Numbered from the stretch's first letter, positions 36,127-45,363 are shown. The stretch: 64,000 nucleotides of DNA from Parasediminibacterium sp051861445 (GCA_051861445.1 JBHYCS010000021.1:14542-78541); one strand, 5' to 3'. Numbers and translations: made by a program. The notes: generated by a model from the letters alone, not told the origin.

Positions 36127-37038
36127 ATGTGGGATGTATACAAAAAAGGATTTAAAGCGTATTTACAACTAGAACGTTCTTTAAGCGATCACTCTGTAGA
36201 AGCTTATTTAAGAGATATTGAAAAACTAACCCAATTTTTAGCCATTACACAACAAACAAAACAGCCAAATACTATAGGGTTAATAGATTTACAACAGTTT
36301 GTAAAGTGGATTTCTGAGTTAGGTATGTCTGCAACATCACAGGCAAGAATAATTTCTGGAATAAAAGGATTTTATAAATATTGCTTAATAGAACAAATTT
36401 GTTCAACAGACCCATCTGCACTTTTAGAAGCCCCAAAAACACAGCGATTATTACCAGATGTACTGAGCTTTGAAGAAATTGAAAAAATTATTGCAGCCAT
36501 TGACTTAAGCAAACCTGAAGGCACAAGAAATAAAGCCATTATAGAAACCATGTATAACTGTGGCTTGAGAGTTACTGAATTAATAGATTTGAAAATAAGT
36601 TGTCTTTTTTTTAATGAAGAATTTATTAGAGTAATTGGAAAAGGTGATAAAGAAAGATTAATACCCATAGGAAAAGACGCTATTAAATACATAAGATTGT
36701 ATTTGAATGAAGTAAGAAAACACCAAATCATTCAAAAAAATAACGAAGACATTCTTTTTTTAAATAATAAAGGAAAGCAACTGAGCAGAGTAATGATATT
36801 TTACATCATTAAAGATTTGGCTAAAAAAGCAACCATTACAAAAAATATTTCACCACATACGTTTAGACATTCTTTTGCCACTCATTTAGTAGAAGGCGGT
36901 GCAGATTTAAGAGCGGTACAAGAAATGCTTGGTCATGAAAGCATTACAACCACCGAAATTTACACTCATTTAGATAGAGACTTTTTGAGAAGCACATTGT
37001 TTTCTTTTCATCCATCATACAATAAGAACTTACAATAA
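36127..37038 (+). CDS. xerD: Tyrosine recombinase, XerD-like
   Basis: This is a site-specific recombinase that probably resolves chromosome dimers together with XerC. The 303-residue protein has an N-terminal SAM-like core-binding domain (about 1-90) and a catalytic domain with R148, K172, H244, R247, H270 and the nucleophile Y279 in EIYTHLD. The C-terminal HTFRHSFATHLVEGGADLRAVQEMLGHESITTTEIYTH is that of the housekeeping XerC/D group. No mobile-element genes surround it, so a transposon integrase is unlikely. A near match to a -7 box (TATATTTA) lies 5 bases before the ATG. Confidence 0.9.
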   Translation: MWDVYKKGFKAYLQLERSLSDHSVEAYLRDIEKLTQFLAITQQTKQPNTIGLIDLQQFVKWISELGMSATSQARIISGIKGFYKYCLIEQICSTDPSALLEAPKTQRLLPDVLSFEEIEKIIAAIDLSKPEGTRNKAIIETMYNCGLRVTELIDLKISCLFFNEEFIRVIGKGDKERLIPIGKDAIKYIRLYLNEVRKHQIIQKNNEDILFLNNKGKQLSRVMIFYIIKDLAKKATITKNISPHTFRHSFATHLVEGGADLRAVQEMLGHESITTTEIYTHLDRDFLRSTLFSFHPSYNKNLQ

Positions 37039-37227
37039 TAAAAGTTAAAACAAATAAAAAGCTAATTTAAATATTTAAAACCAGAGCAATTAGTATTATC
37101 TACAATCAATCAGATGTAATTATAATAGTACAAGAAGCGAAATTAAATTGAAGCCAACCCTTTTAAATATTATTATTTTAAAACAACAAATTTTTTAATA
37201 AATTGCATATACAAGCAAAAAGCGGTT

Positions 37228-38463
37228 ATGGTAGCAGCAACAATTCCAGAGAATGAACAAGAACGATTACTCGAACTATATAGCTATGATATATTAAATA
37301 CACAATACAAAGAAGATTTTAATGAGATTGTAGAATTGGCCTCTGAAATATGTAATGTACCTATTTCTTTGATTACGTTAATAGATGCAAATCAACAAAT
37401 ATTCAAAGCAAAATTTGGGTTAAGCCATCCTGATAGTACAGATCGAAATGTGTCGTTTTGTTCACATGCCATTTTAGATGATCGTTTATTTACAGTAAAT
37501 GATGCCACACAAGATGATCGTTTTTTTGACAACCCATTGGTTACCGATCATCCCAATATTCGGTTTTATGCAGGAATGCCACTTATAAATAAAAATGGGT
37601 TTAAATTAGGTACACTTTGCGTAATTGATACTGTTCCTAGAAATCTTGATACTCAACAATCAAAAGCTTTAAAAACACTGGCAAAACAGGTTATTAAACT
37701 ATTCGAACTACGACTAAGAAATAAAGAAATTGAAGCACAATCTTTACTCTTAAATCAACAAAAAACAAGATTAGAAGAGTTAAATGCTATTCAAAACAAA
37801 ATCATCTCCATCATTTCACATGATATTAGAAGCCCGTTAACTTCTCTAAAGCAAGTGATTGAATTGAAAGACTTGAAAATGTTGAATGAAACCCAGGCTA
37901 ATAACTTTATGATTACCATTAATCAACAAGTTTCTAGCACCATCAATATGCTATCGAATTTGGTGGATTGGAGTAGCATTTTAATGAACAAAACAGATAT
38001 TGACAAAAAACCAATTTTACTATTTAGTGTTGTAGAAACTATTTTCAAAAATTTAGCAATTAGTACACTAATTAAAAACAACAAGTTAATAAACGAAATA
38101 CCCAAATCTTTATCAATCATTGGTGATGAAAATATTATAGAATTTATCTTACGAAATCTAATATCAAATGCAAGCAAGTTTACTGCAAATGGTAGCATAA
38201 AAGTATCCACACATTTTATTTCAGATACTCGATTGGTTGTTTCAGTAGCTGATTCAGGAACAGGTATGAGTGAAGATGTATTGAATAAATTATACAACGG
38301 TGGTAAAAACAACAGCTTACCTGGCACAAACAACGAAAAAGGATCTGGAGTTGGTTTAATGTTGGTTAGAGATTTTATTTTAAAAATTGGCTCCGAATTA
38401 AAAATTGAGAGTTTGTTGGGCAAAGGCACCACTGTTAGTTTTGAACTTGAATATCAATTGTAG
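37228..38463 (+). CDS. GAF-domain sensor histidine kinase
   Basis: This 411-residue cytoplasmic kinase has no membrane segment. A GAF domain occupies about residues 25-160 (VSFCSHAILDDRLFTVNDA, FYAGMPLINKNGFKLGTLCVID). A coiled linker follows, then HisKA with H198 in SIISHDIRSPLTSLKQ, and an ATPase domain with NLISNASKFT, DSGTGMS and GSGVGLMLVRDF. It may sense a small molecule or redox state. No response regulator is adjacent. The 189-base gap upstream is AT-rich with no recognisable promoter. Confidence 0.92.
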   Translation: MVAATIPENEQERLLELYSYDILNTQYKEDFNEIVELASEICNVPISLITLIDANQQIFKAKFGLSHPDSTDRNVSFCSHAILDDRLFTVNDATQDDRFFDNPLVTDHPNIRFYAGMPLINKNGFKLGTLCVIDTVPRNLDTQQSKALKTLAKQVIKLFELRLRNKEIEAQSLLLNQQKTRLEELNAIQNKIISIISHDIRSPLTSLKQVIELKDLKMLNETQANNFMITINQQVSSTINMLSNLVDWSSILMNKTDIDKKPILLFSVVETIFKNLAISTLIKNNKLINEIPKSLSIIGDENIIEFILRNLISNASKFTANGSIKVSTHFISDTRLVVSVADSGTGMSEDVLNKLYNGGKNNSLPGTNNEKGSGVGLMLVRDFILKIGSELKIESLLGKGTTVSFELEYQL

Positions 38464-38598
38464 AAAAATTCCTTTTAAATAGCTTTTCAATCCATTATTC
38501 ATCACATCAAAATTGATTGATTATATCATTGTGTGCATTTAAGTCAATCATTTTTATGAAGTACAAATAAGTAATCAATAAAGAAAAGTTTTTTATAA

Positions 38599-38631
38599 TT
38601 GTCTACACCCTAAATTGCATACATAAATTTG
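38599..38631 (+). promoter_or_regulatory. Promoter of the Rrf2 gene, TTG-N22-TAAATTTG
   Basis: TTG (38599-38601), a 22-base spacer and TAAATTTG followed by C (38624-38631) match the Bacteroidota consensus. Only 8 bases separate the box from the ATG at 38640, so the leader is a few bases at most. Confidence 0.7.
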
Positions 38632-38639
38632 CTACGTGT

Positions 38640-39056
38640 ATGCTATCTATGAAAACACAGTATGCTTTTAAAGCACTCATGTATTTAGCACAAAAAGATG
38701 CTGAAGGCCCTATATTAATTGCAGAAATTTCAGAAAAAAAGAATATACCTCTAAAATTCTTAGAAAATATATTACTTGAATTGAAAAAAGCAGGCATTCT
38801 AGATAGTAAAAAAGGAAAAGGTGGTGGATATTTTTTCAATCAACGACCTAGCGATGTACGATTAGCAAAGATTATGCGTTTAATAGAAGGACCAATTGCA
38901 TTATTGCCTTGTGTAAGTTTAAATTTTTATCAAAAATGCAAGAATTGTGATGAAAGAAACTGTGGTTTAAGCGATGTGATGAAGGAAGTGAGAGATGCAA
39001 CTTTAAAAATTCTTGAAAATAAAACTGTTGCCGATATTTCACAAATACTTAAATAA
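38640..39056 (+). CDS. Rrf2 family transcriptional regulator
   Basis: This 138-residue DNA-binding regulator has a winged helix (about 1-85: MKTQYAFKALMYLAQ, IAEISEKKNIPLKFLENILLELKKAGILDSKKGKGGGY) and a cysteine cluster C91, C100, C103 and C108. These cysteines fit the iron-sulfur or redox-sensing site of IscR/NsrR-type proteins. The gene after it, a DUF3575-like outer-membrane protein, has an 18-bp palindrome on its promoter that could be this regulator's site. A start at the second methionine (38649) is also possible. Confidence 0.9.
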   Translation: MLSMKTQYAFKALMYLAQKDAEGPILIAEISEKKNIPLKFLENILLELKKAGILDSKKGKGGGYFFNQRPSDVRLAKIMRLIEGPIALLPCVSLNFYQKCKNCDERNCGLSDVMKEVRDATLKILENKTVADISQILK

Positions 39057-39059
39057 CAA

Positions 39060-39067
39060 TACTTTTG
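39060..39067 (+). promoter_or_regulatory. -7 box TACTTTTG of the DUF3575-like gene
   Basis: TACTTTTG followed by C matches TAnnTTTG, begins 4 bases after the Rrf2 stop codon, and lies 28 bases before the ATG at 39096. The palindrome at 39063-39080 overlaps it. No TTG lies at 17-23 bases upstream. Confidence 0.5.
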
Positions 39068-39080
39068 CAAAATTGCAAAA
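39063..39080. promoter_or_regulatory. Operator-like 18-bp palindrome after the Rrf2 gene
   Basis: TTTTGCAA and TTGCAAAA, exact reverse complements, are separated by AA. The site covers the end of the -7 box and the expected transcription start of the next gene. The neighbouring Rrf2 regulator is the obvious candidate to bind it. Confidence 0.45.
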
Positions 39081-39095
39081 ACAACCCTTAACTAC

Positions 39096-39878
39096 ATGAA
39101 AAAAACGCTTCTGCTATTTGCCCTATTACCCGTTTTATTGTCTGCACAACAAAATACTGATTCTTTAAAAGTTTCCGACACTGCTACAATTGCTCGTAAA
39201 TCGAATAAATATATCGGTAGTAAAAACATTTTAAAAGTTAATCTTTCATCATTGGCTTTTAACAACTACCATTTTACATTTGAAAAACTAATTCATAACA
39301 AAGTTTCTTTTGCTGTTAGTTATAGACATATGCCAAATGGAAATTTTCCTATGGCAAATAATATAAAAGATGTAATTAATAATAAAGATATAAATATTGC
39401 TGGCTCAAAAATTGGTGGTTATGCAATTACGCCAGAATTTAGATTTTATGCTAAAAAAGGAATGAAAGGCATTTATCTAGCACCTTATTTTAGATATACA
39501 AATTTAGACTTGTCAATACCTATTACATATTCCTTAGCTGTTGGTGCACCAACAAAAACGGCCGTTTTCAACGGATCGTTAACAGCAGCTAGTGGTGGAT
39601 TGATGGTAGGTTTACAAAAACAAATTTTCAAACGAATAACATTAGATATTTGGATTATTGGGGGGCATTTTGGACATGGAACAGGTAATTTGGTGGCAAA
39701 TTATTCAACCATTACTGAACCTGAAAGAGAAGCTTTGCAAGCTGAATTAGATAATATTGATTTAAATCCGTTCGTTTTCAAAACAGGTACTGTAACTACT
39801 ACAAAAGCCAATATTGATAGTGATGGTCCTTGGGCTGGCGTAAGAGCTGCTGGATTTAGTATTGGATTTAGATTTTAA
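39096..39878 (+). CDS. DUF3575-like outer-membrane beta-barrel protein
   Basis: This 260-residue exported protein has a signal peptide (1-18, ending LLSAQ), then KVNLSSLAFNNYHFTFEKLI and strands with alternating hydrophobic residues, ending in a phenylalanine (SIGFRF), as barrel proteins do. The pattern resembles DUF3575. It lies 39 bases after the Rrf2 regulator, with its own promoter and a strong terminator behind it. Its function is unknown. Confidence 0.75.
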   Translation: MKKTLLLFALLPVLLSAQQNTDSLKVSDTATIARKSNKYIGSKNILKVNLSSLAFNNYHFTFEKLIHNKVSFAVSYRHMPNGNFPMANNIKDVINNKDINIAGSKIGGYAITPEFRFYAKKGMKGIYLAPYFRYTNLDLSIPITYSLAVGAPTKTAVFNGSLTAASGGLMVGLQKQIFKRITLDIWIIGGHFGHGTGNLVANYSTITEPEREALQAELDNIDLNPFVFKTGTVTTTKANIDSDGPWAGVRAAGFSIGFRF

Positions 39879-39898
39879 TGAATCTAGATTTTACATAT

Positions 39899-39940
39899 AA
39901 AAAAGGTAGACAACTTTTTCTGAGGTTGTCTACCTTTTTT
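39899..39940. terminator. Terminator after the DUF3575-like gene, possibly bidirectional
   Basis: A perfect 16-bp stem (39899-39914 with 39925-39940) contains GGTAGACAAC, has a 10-base loop, and is flanked by A and T runs. It ends the plus-strand gene and could also stop smpB transcription from the other side. Confidence 0.88.
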
Positions 39941-40078
39941 ATACCCTAAAATGATTCAAAAATAAATTATCAGTAGAAATTTTGTGTATTAATCTAAGAT
40001 ACTTACTTGTAAAATTTTCTGGGCTAACTGATATAAATAACTCTGTTTGTGAGTGTAATAGCTGACTAAAAATGCTTA

Positions 40079-40522
40079 CTATTTAAGCAGATATCGCTTT
40101 ATTTCTTTTTGAGTATCTCTTGCTTTTATGGTTTCTCTCTTGTCGTGTAGTTTTTTTCCTCTACCAACACCAATTTCAACTTTCACCAAGTTTTCTTTTG
40201 TAAAAAATACTTTTAAAGGAACAATTGTATATCCTCTTTCTTTTAAAATAGCTTCTAACTTTTTAAGTTCTTTTTTGGTGAGCAATAATTTGCGGTCATG
40301 TACAGCAATGTGATTATTTGAGGTACCTAATTTATATTCGGCAATATACATGCCTCTTAGCCAAAGTTCGTGATTATCGAAAAGACAAAAAGCATCGTTA
40401 AAACTCACCTTTCCATCTCTAATGCTTTTAACTTCTGTACCTAACAAGGCAATACCTGCAACATATTTATTCTCTATGGCATAGTTAAAATACGCTTGTC
40501 TATTGTTCATTTCTTTTGCCAT
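40079..40522 (-). CDS. smpB: SsrA-binding protein
   Basis: SmpB delivers tmRNA to stalled ribosomes in trans-translation. The 147-residue protein shows NRQAYFNYAIENKYVAGIALLGTEVKSIRDGKVSFNDAF, the KKELKKLEAILKERGYTIVPLKVFF block and a basic C-terminal tail with GKKLHDKRETIKARD. The tmRNA gene (ssrA) was not seen in the window. The 138-base gap downstream (39941-40078) holds nothing I recognise. Confidence 0.96.
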   Translation of the reverse strand: MAKEMNNRQAYFNYAIENKYVAGIALLGTEVKSIRDGKVSFNDAFCLFDNHELWLRGMYIAEYKLGTSNNHIAVHDRKLLLTKKELKKLEAILKERGYTIVPLKVFFTKENLVKVEIGVGRGKKLHDKRETIKARDTQKEIKRYLLK

Positions 40523-40566
40523 AATCTCTCAAAATGCTACGTACTCAATTCTATAAAAAAATGATA

Positions 40567-41490
40567 CTAATTTTTAAAAAGCTGTATTAACAATGCTAAT
40601 TTATCTTTTAGTGTTTTTCGGTCAACAATAAAATCTAAAAAACCATGTTCTACCAAAAATTCACTTCTTTGAAATCCTTCTGGTAAATCTTTTTTAATGG
40701 TTTCTTTAATTACACGAGGACCTGCAAAACCAATTAGAGCACCTGGTTCTGCAAAATTTAAATCGCCTAACATGCCAAAACTCGCAGAAATACCACCAAA
40801 AGTAGGATCTGTTAATAACGAGAAATAAGGAAGTTTAGCATCGGCAAGTTGAGATAATTTACCGCTTGTTTTTGCTAACTGCATTAAGCTAAAAGCACTT
40901 TCCATCATTCTTGCACCACCACTTTTACTGATAACTAAATAAGGTAATTGATGTTGTAAACAATAGTCTACTGCTCTACTAAATTTTTCACCCATTACAC
41001 TACCAAGGCTTCCTCCAATAAATTCAAAATCCATACAAGCTACCACCAACTCTTCTCCATTTACCTTGCCAACAGCAACTCTCATACTATCCTTTAGGTC
41101 GGTTTTTGAATGAATTTCATCTAATCTTTTTTGATAGTTTTTTAGATCGGTAAAGTTTAAAAAATCTTTACTAATTATATTGTCAAATAGTTCGGTATAT
41201 TGTTGTTCATCAAAAATGATGTCGTAATATTCTTCGCTGCCAATTCTATGGTGGTAATTACACTTAGTACATACGTACAAATTTTCTTTTAAATCTGTAG
41301 TAGTAGATATAAAATTACATTCAGGGCACTTATTCCATAAACCTTCAGGGGTTTCTTTTTTATCGGCTGTAGATGTTAAAATTCCTTTTTTTCTACGTTT
41401 AAACCAACTTCTTCTTCCACTTTCTTCATGTTGTACTTCTTCTTCTCCAGTTAAATTATGCTCAATATCTTCTGTACTTTCTTTTTTCAT
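40567..41490 (-). CDS. accD: Acetyl-CoA carboxylase carboxyltransferase subunit beta
   Basis: AccD, with AccA, moves the carboxyl group from biotin to acetyl-CoA to start fatty acid synthesis. With the ATG at 41490 the protein has 307 residues, with a basic, variable N-terminus, a zinc ribbon (C55, C58, C74, C77) and the carboxyltransferase core SKSGGARMMESAFSLMQL, PTFGGISASFGMLGD and GFAGPRVI. The frame is open to a TTG codon at 41517, but that codon lies inside the -7 promoter box, so the ATG is preferred. It lies 44 bases upstream of smpB on the same strand. Confidence 0.95.
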   Translation of the reverse strand: MKKESTEDIEHNLTGEEEVQHEESGRRSWFKRRKKGILTSTADKKETPEGLWNKCPECNFISTTTDLKENLYVCTKCNYHHRIGSEEYYDIIFDEQQYTELFDNIISKDFLNFTDLKNYQKRLDEIHSKTDLKDSMRVAVGKVNGEELVVACMDFEFIGGSLGSVMGEKFSRAVDYCLQHQLPYLVISKSGGARMMESAFSLMQLAKTSGKLSQLADAKLPYFSLLTDPTFGGISASFGMLGDLNFAEPGALIGFAGPRVIKETIKKDLPEGFQRSEFLVEHGFLDFIVDRKTLKDKLALLIQLFKN

Positions 41491-41514
41491 ATACAAAATA
41501 GACTTTTGGGTGGA

Positions 41515-41522
41515 CAAAGATA
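41515..41522 (-). promoter_or_regulatory. -7 box TATCTTTG of accD
   Basis: TATCTTTG on the minus strand matches TAnnTTTG and lies 24 bases before the accD ATG at 41490. It covers the alternative TTG start and so argues against it. No TTG lies within 17-23 bases upstream. Confidence 0.5.
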
Positions 41523-41622
41523 GCGATATTTTGCTTTTGCACTAAAGGCAACTATTGCTATTCGTTTTTTGCATATTACAAATGCAAATTACTATAATAA
41601 GAAAAATATATTATATTATATT

Positions 41623-43947
41623 TTATTGAATTGCAATCTCATCAATAAATAACCAAGCAGGGTTACCTCCACCCACATTTTCCTTTGGTATTTTACCATA
41701 ATTTTTAACGACAATTTTCACATATCGATAAGTTGATTTAGGAAATTCTCCAATTATTTTGCCTCCTAATTTCTGAAAAATAACATCCTTCGTTAAATCT
41801 TCTTGATATAATTGCTGGAAATTAATCCCATCGATTGAAGCGGAAATAATTACCTCAGAGGCTGGATAAATCCAACTTTGTTTGCGTTCAAAATTGTACA
41901 TTACCACCTTTGAAATGGTATCTATTTTTCCCAAATCAATGGTTGCTTCTAGGTCTTTTCCATTCCAGCCAACCCATTCTACCGATGGGAATTTTTCTTC
42001 TGCTGTAATGCCATTTACTAAACCAAAAATACCGCCATTACCAGGATAACTGCTAGATGGTGGGCTTGTAACAGTATTTTTTTTACCAGTAGCTTTATTT
42101 ACTTCAAAATATTTGTAATTCCATTTTAAAGGTTTGCCATCTACCATAACACTACTTGCTGCTGTAGTATAATTGGTAATTAAAATAGGCTTTGTGTATG
42201 GTTGTGCAGGTGCACTAAATCCATCGCCTCGAATTGAATAGTAAATACTTGCTTTTGGATTGTTGGTTGCTAATTTCCAAAGAATACCATTGTTGTCTTT
42301 TGTGGGTAAAATGCTATCGGTAACATCATAATATGCTTTGCTGTAATTTACTTTCCATAATTGATAACGCTTAAACTGTTGCATGAGTTTTTCTTGAAAC
42401 TGCATCCAATTTTTATTTTCTGGTTGTGTCCATAAAGCTTCACTTAGAGCTGATATTCTAGGGAAAATCATGTATTCTAATTTCGAAGTATTGGTAATGT
42501 ATTCTGTCCAAACATTGCCTTGTGCACCTACAATTAAAGCTCCTTGTTGAGCGGATAACCCATTTGGAATTGGATTATATGCATACACTTTTTCAACGGG
42601 TAAATAGCTGCCAATAGTAACAGAATCTTCATTTCTAGTTTGACTATGATCGAAGTAGCAGTGACTACCTGGTGTCATAATTGCTTGGTGTTGTTGCTGT
42701 ACCGCTTCAATTCCACCTTTTTCGCCTCGCCAACTCATTACCGTTGCATTAGGTGCCAATCCTCCTTCTAAAATTTCATCCCAACCAATTATTTTTTTAC
42801 CATTGCTATTTACAAATTTTTCTACACGTTGTATAAAATAGCTTTGTAATCCATGTTCATCTTTCAAGCTTTTTTCTTTGATTAATTTTTGACAAAACTT
42901 TGATTTTTTCCAAGCTTCTTTGGGGCATTCATCGCCACCAATATGAATATAATTACTGGGAAAAAGTTGCATTACTTCGGTTAAAACATCTTGTATAAAG
43001 CTAAATGTAAATTCTGACGGACAAAATACATCTTCAAAAATGCCCCAAGTTTGTTGCACTTGTTTACCTTTTTCGCTGCCAAACCAAGCCACATTTTCAG
43101 GATGTTTAGTATCTTCTTTAGGAAAACAACTCAATTCAGGATATGCAGCAATAGCAGCAGATGCATGGCCTGGCATTTCTATTTCTGGAATAATGGTAAT
43201 GTATCGTTCAGATGCATATTTTACAACACTTTTTATATCTTCTTGCGTGTAAAATCCGCCATACGTTTTTTGGGTATTTCCTGTGCCAGGATATCTACCA
43301 ACGGTTGTTCCATTTCTAAATGCACCAACACTTGTAAGTTTCGGATATTTTTTTATTTCAATTCTCCAACCTTGGTCATCAGTTAAATGCCAATGGAAAT
43401 AATTCATTTTATGAAGAGCAATAAAATCGATGTATTTTTTAACGTACTCAACTGAAAAAAAATGTCTGCTCACATCTAAATGCATGCCTCTGTAATTAAA
43501 CTTTGGTTCGTCGGCTATTTCAACACAAGGAACTGTTAATGCTTTTGCTTTTTTAAGCGGAAGCAATTGAATAAGCGTTTGCATACCATAAAAAGTGCCT
43601 ACATAACTATCTCCTTCAATCACAATATTTTTTGGCTGAACCAATAATGAATATTTTCCTTCGTTAGTTGCTGCAACCAATGTTTTTTTAGTACTGAATG
43701 CAATAAAATTAGTAGTTGCTTTTGTAACAGTTTTTAAAGTAAAGCCATAGTACTGTTTTAGGTATCCATTTATAAAATTAATAGTAGCTTTTTCGCCAGA
43801 ATCGGTGAATACAAACACAGTTGTTGGAGATATGGTAAAAATGCCTTTTTTCTTTTCTACTTTTTGCGGTTGAGGAATAATATGAATGTCTTGTGCATAC
43901 ACATGAAATAGTAATAAAGAAAGTACGGCAGTTAAAATTATTTTCAT
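41623..43947 (-). CDS. GH20 beta-N-acetylhexosaminidase, exported
   Basis: This enzyme removes terminal N-acetylglucosamine or N-acetylgalactosamine from glycans, chitin oligomers or peptidoglycan fragments in the periplasm or outside the cell. It has 774 residues: a signal peptide (1-18, ending VYAQ), a GH20b N-domain (about 20-145), a GH20 barrel with the catalytic pair D339-E340 in HIGGDECPKEAW, a chitobiase-like C-terminal beta domain, and a carbohydrate-binding F5/8 type C-like module over the last 120 residues. The gene stands alone. Confidence 0.94.
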   Translation of the reverse strand: MKIILTAVLSLLLFHVYAQDIHIIPQPQKVEKKKGIFTISPTTVFVFTDSGEKATINFINGYLKQYYGFTLKTVTKATTNFIAFSTKKTLVAATNEGKYSLLVQPKNIVIEGDSYVGTFYGMQTLIQLLPLKKAKALTVPCVEIADEPKFNYRGMHLDVSRHFFSVEYVKKYIDFIALHKMNYFHWHLTDDQGWRIEIKKYPKLTSVGAFRNGTTVGRYPGTGNTQKTYGGFYTQEDIKSVVKYASERYITIIPEIEMPGHASAAIAAYPELSCFPKEDTKHPENVAWFGSEKGKQVQQTWGIFEDVFCPSEFTFSFIQDVLTEVMQLFPSNYIHIGGDECPKEAWKKSKFCQKLIKEKSLKDEHGLQSYFIQRVEKFVNSNGKKIIGWDEILEGGLAPNATVMSWRGEKGGIEAVQQQHQAIMTPGSHCYFDHSQTRNEDSVTIGSYLPVEKVYAYNPIPNGLSAQQGALIVGAQGNVWTEYITNTSKLEYMIFPRISALSEALWTQPENKNWMQFQEKLMQQFKRYQLWKVNYSKAYYDVTDSILPTKDNNGILWKLATNNPKASIYYSIRGDGFSAPAQPYTKPILITNYTTAASSVMVDGKPLKWNYKYFEVNKATGKKNTVTSPPSSSYPGNGGIFGLVNGITAEEKFPSVEWVGWNGKDLEATIDLGKIDTISKVVMYNFERKQSWIYPASEVIISASIDGINFQQLYQEDLTKDVIFQKLGGKIIGEFPKSTYRYVKIVVKNYGKIPKENVGGGNPAWLFIDEIAIQ

Positions 43948-43973
43948 AGAATAATACTTATTTTCTGTTGAAA

Positions 43974-43994
43974 AATCAATAACGATTATTGATT
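43974..43994 (-). terminator. Possible weak terminator after bioA (21-bp inverted repeat)
   Basis: AATCAATAA and TTATTGATT, exact reverse complements, are separated by 3 bases in the 50-base gap between bioA and the GH20 gene. On the minus strand a short T run follows. The stem is AT-rich, so an operator for the GH20 gene is an alternative. Confidence 0.4.
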
Positions 43995-43997
43995 GGG

Positions 43998-45281
43998 TTA
44001 AATATTTTGAATGAGTTCTTCTAGGAATGAATATACTTTTTGTAATTCAACATCAGTAATACAATATGGAGGCATTATATAAACGGTGTTCCCTAAAGGT
44101 CTAATATACACACCTTTTTCCAAGGCTTTTTCAGTAATTACATTAGCTATGTTGTTTAAATATTCGTCTTTCCCTACCACCACTTCAAATGCTAAAATTG
44201 TTCCTAAACAACGAACATTTTTGATGTTGTTATCTGATGAAGTATTATTTGATAAAAACGTAGCTGCAAAATTTTTGTTTGCTTGAGAAATATTTTCAAT
44301 AGCAGTTAAAGTTGGTGTTTGAAGCAATAAATCTAAGCTTGCCAAAGCTGCTGTACAAGCTAAAGGATTGGCTGTAAACGAATGACCGTGAAAAAATGTT
44401 TTTAATTTATCATCGTTTACAAACGCATTGTAAATTTCAGCAGTACAAGCGGTAACTCCTAAGGCCATTGTTCCTCCTGTTAATCCTTTACTTAGGCAAA
44501 TAACATCTGGTTTATTGTGTAAATAATTCGACGCAAATAGTTGTCCAGTTCTGCCAAAACCAGTCATTACTTCATCTGCAATACAAATAATATTGTTTTG
44601 TTTAACGGTGGTTAATAATTCATCCATCAACAAAGCATCGTATATTTTCATTCCACCGGCACCTTGTACCAACGGTTCGTAAATAAACGCTGCTATTTCA
44701 TCTGCCTGCTTTTGGATAACATTTTTTAGTTGTTGAATATTGTCTGAGGTTGGTGTATCAATAACAATTATCTCAAATAATTTATCATGAAATGCCAATG
44801 TAAAAACACTTCTATCGCTTACACTCATCGCTCCAAAAGTATCACCATGGTATGCATCTTTAAAAGCTACAATTTTGGTTCGTTTATTTTGTTTGTCCAA
44901 ATTCCACCAATATTGCAATGCCATTTTTAATGCCACTTCTGTTGCAGTACTTCCATTATCGCTGTAAAATATTTTTTCGAATTTATTGGGTAAAATAGGT
45001 AATAAACGTTCAGCCAAACTTACAGCAGGTTCATGTGTAAAGCCTGCAAAAATTACTTGTTCTAGTGTAAGTGCTTGTTGGTAAATTTTTTCAGCAATAT
45101 AAGTATTTGCATGACCATGTAAAGTAACCCACCAACTGCTAATTGCGTCGATGTAGGCTTTTCCTTGTTCATCAAACAACAATGTTTTCTCACCTTTAAC
45201 AATTGGTATTGGTGCTTTACGGCCTTTTTGTGGAGTAAATGGATGCCATACTACAGCAAAATCTCTTTCTTGCAATGTCAT
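43998..45281 (-). CDS. bioA: Adenosylmethionine-8-amino-7-oxononanoate aminotransferase
   Basis: BioA makes 7,8-diaminopelargonate in biotin synthesis, using S-adenosylmethionine as amino donor and PLP. The 427-residue protein begins with VVWHPFTPQKG, has SSWWVTLHGHAN, DEVMTGFGRTG and the PLP lysine K265 in LSKGLTGG, and ends IRPLGNTVYIMPPYCI. No other bio gene is adjacent. A -7 box (TACATTTG) ends 5 bases before the ATG, which predicts a leaderless mRNA. Confidence 0.95.
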   Translation of the reverse strand: MTLQERDFAVVWHPFTPQKGRKAPIPIVKGEKTLLFDEQGKAYIDAISSWWVTLHGHANTYIAEKIYQQALTLEQVIFAGFTHEPAVSLAERLLPILPNKFEKIFYSDNGSTATEVALKMALQYWWNLDKQNKRTKIVAFKDAYHGDTFGAMSVSDRSVFTLAFHDKLFEIIVIDTPTSDNIQQLKNVIQKQADEIAAFIYEPLVQGAGGMKIYDALLMDELLTTVKQNNIICIADEVMTGFGRTGQLFASNYLHNKPDVICLSKGLTGGTMALGVTACTAEIYNAFVNDDKLKTFFHGHSFTANPLACTAALASLDLLLQTPTLTAIENISQANKNFAATFLSNNTSSDNNIKNVRCLGTILAFEVVVGKDEYLNNIANVITEKALEKGVYIRPLGNTVYIMPPYCITDVELQKVYSFLEELIQNI

Positions 45282-45286
45282 AAAAG

Positions 45287-45294
45287 CAAATGTA
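45287..45294 (-). promoter_or_regulatory. -7 box TACATTTG of bioA
   Basis: TACATTTG followed by C on the minus strand matches TAnnTTTG. Five bases separate it from the bioA ATG at 45281, as at holA and araB. No TTG lies at 17-23 bases upstream. Confidence 0.6.
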
Positions 45295-45332
45295 GTTTAA
45301 CCTAAGATTAGTTGGTACTTACAAAACATAAA

Positions 45333-45363
45333 AAAGCCATTCTGAATAATTCAAAATGGCTTT
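45333..45363 (-). terminator. Terminator after the 160-residue barrel protein gene
   Basis: A 14-bp stem with one mismatch (45333-45346 with 45350-45363, core AAAGCCATT) closes a 3-base loop, with a T run on the minus-strand 3' side. It separates this gene from bioA. Confidence 0.75.

Noticed and set aside
36127..37038. Tyrosine recombinase next to a broken gene as a sign of an integrated element
   Set aside because: The protein is of the housekeeping XerD type, no flanking repeats or cargo genes were seen, and the neighbours are ordinary chromosomal genes.
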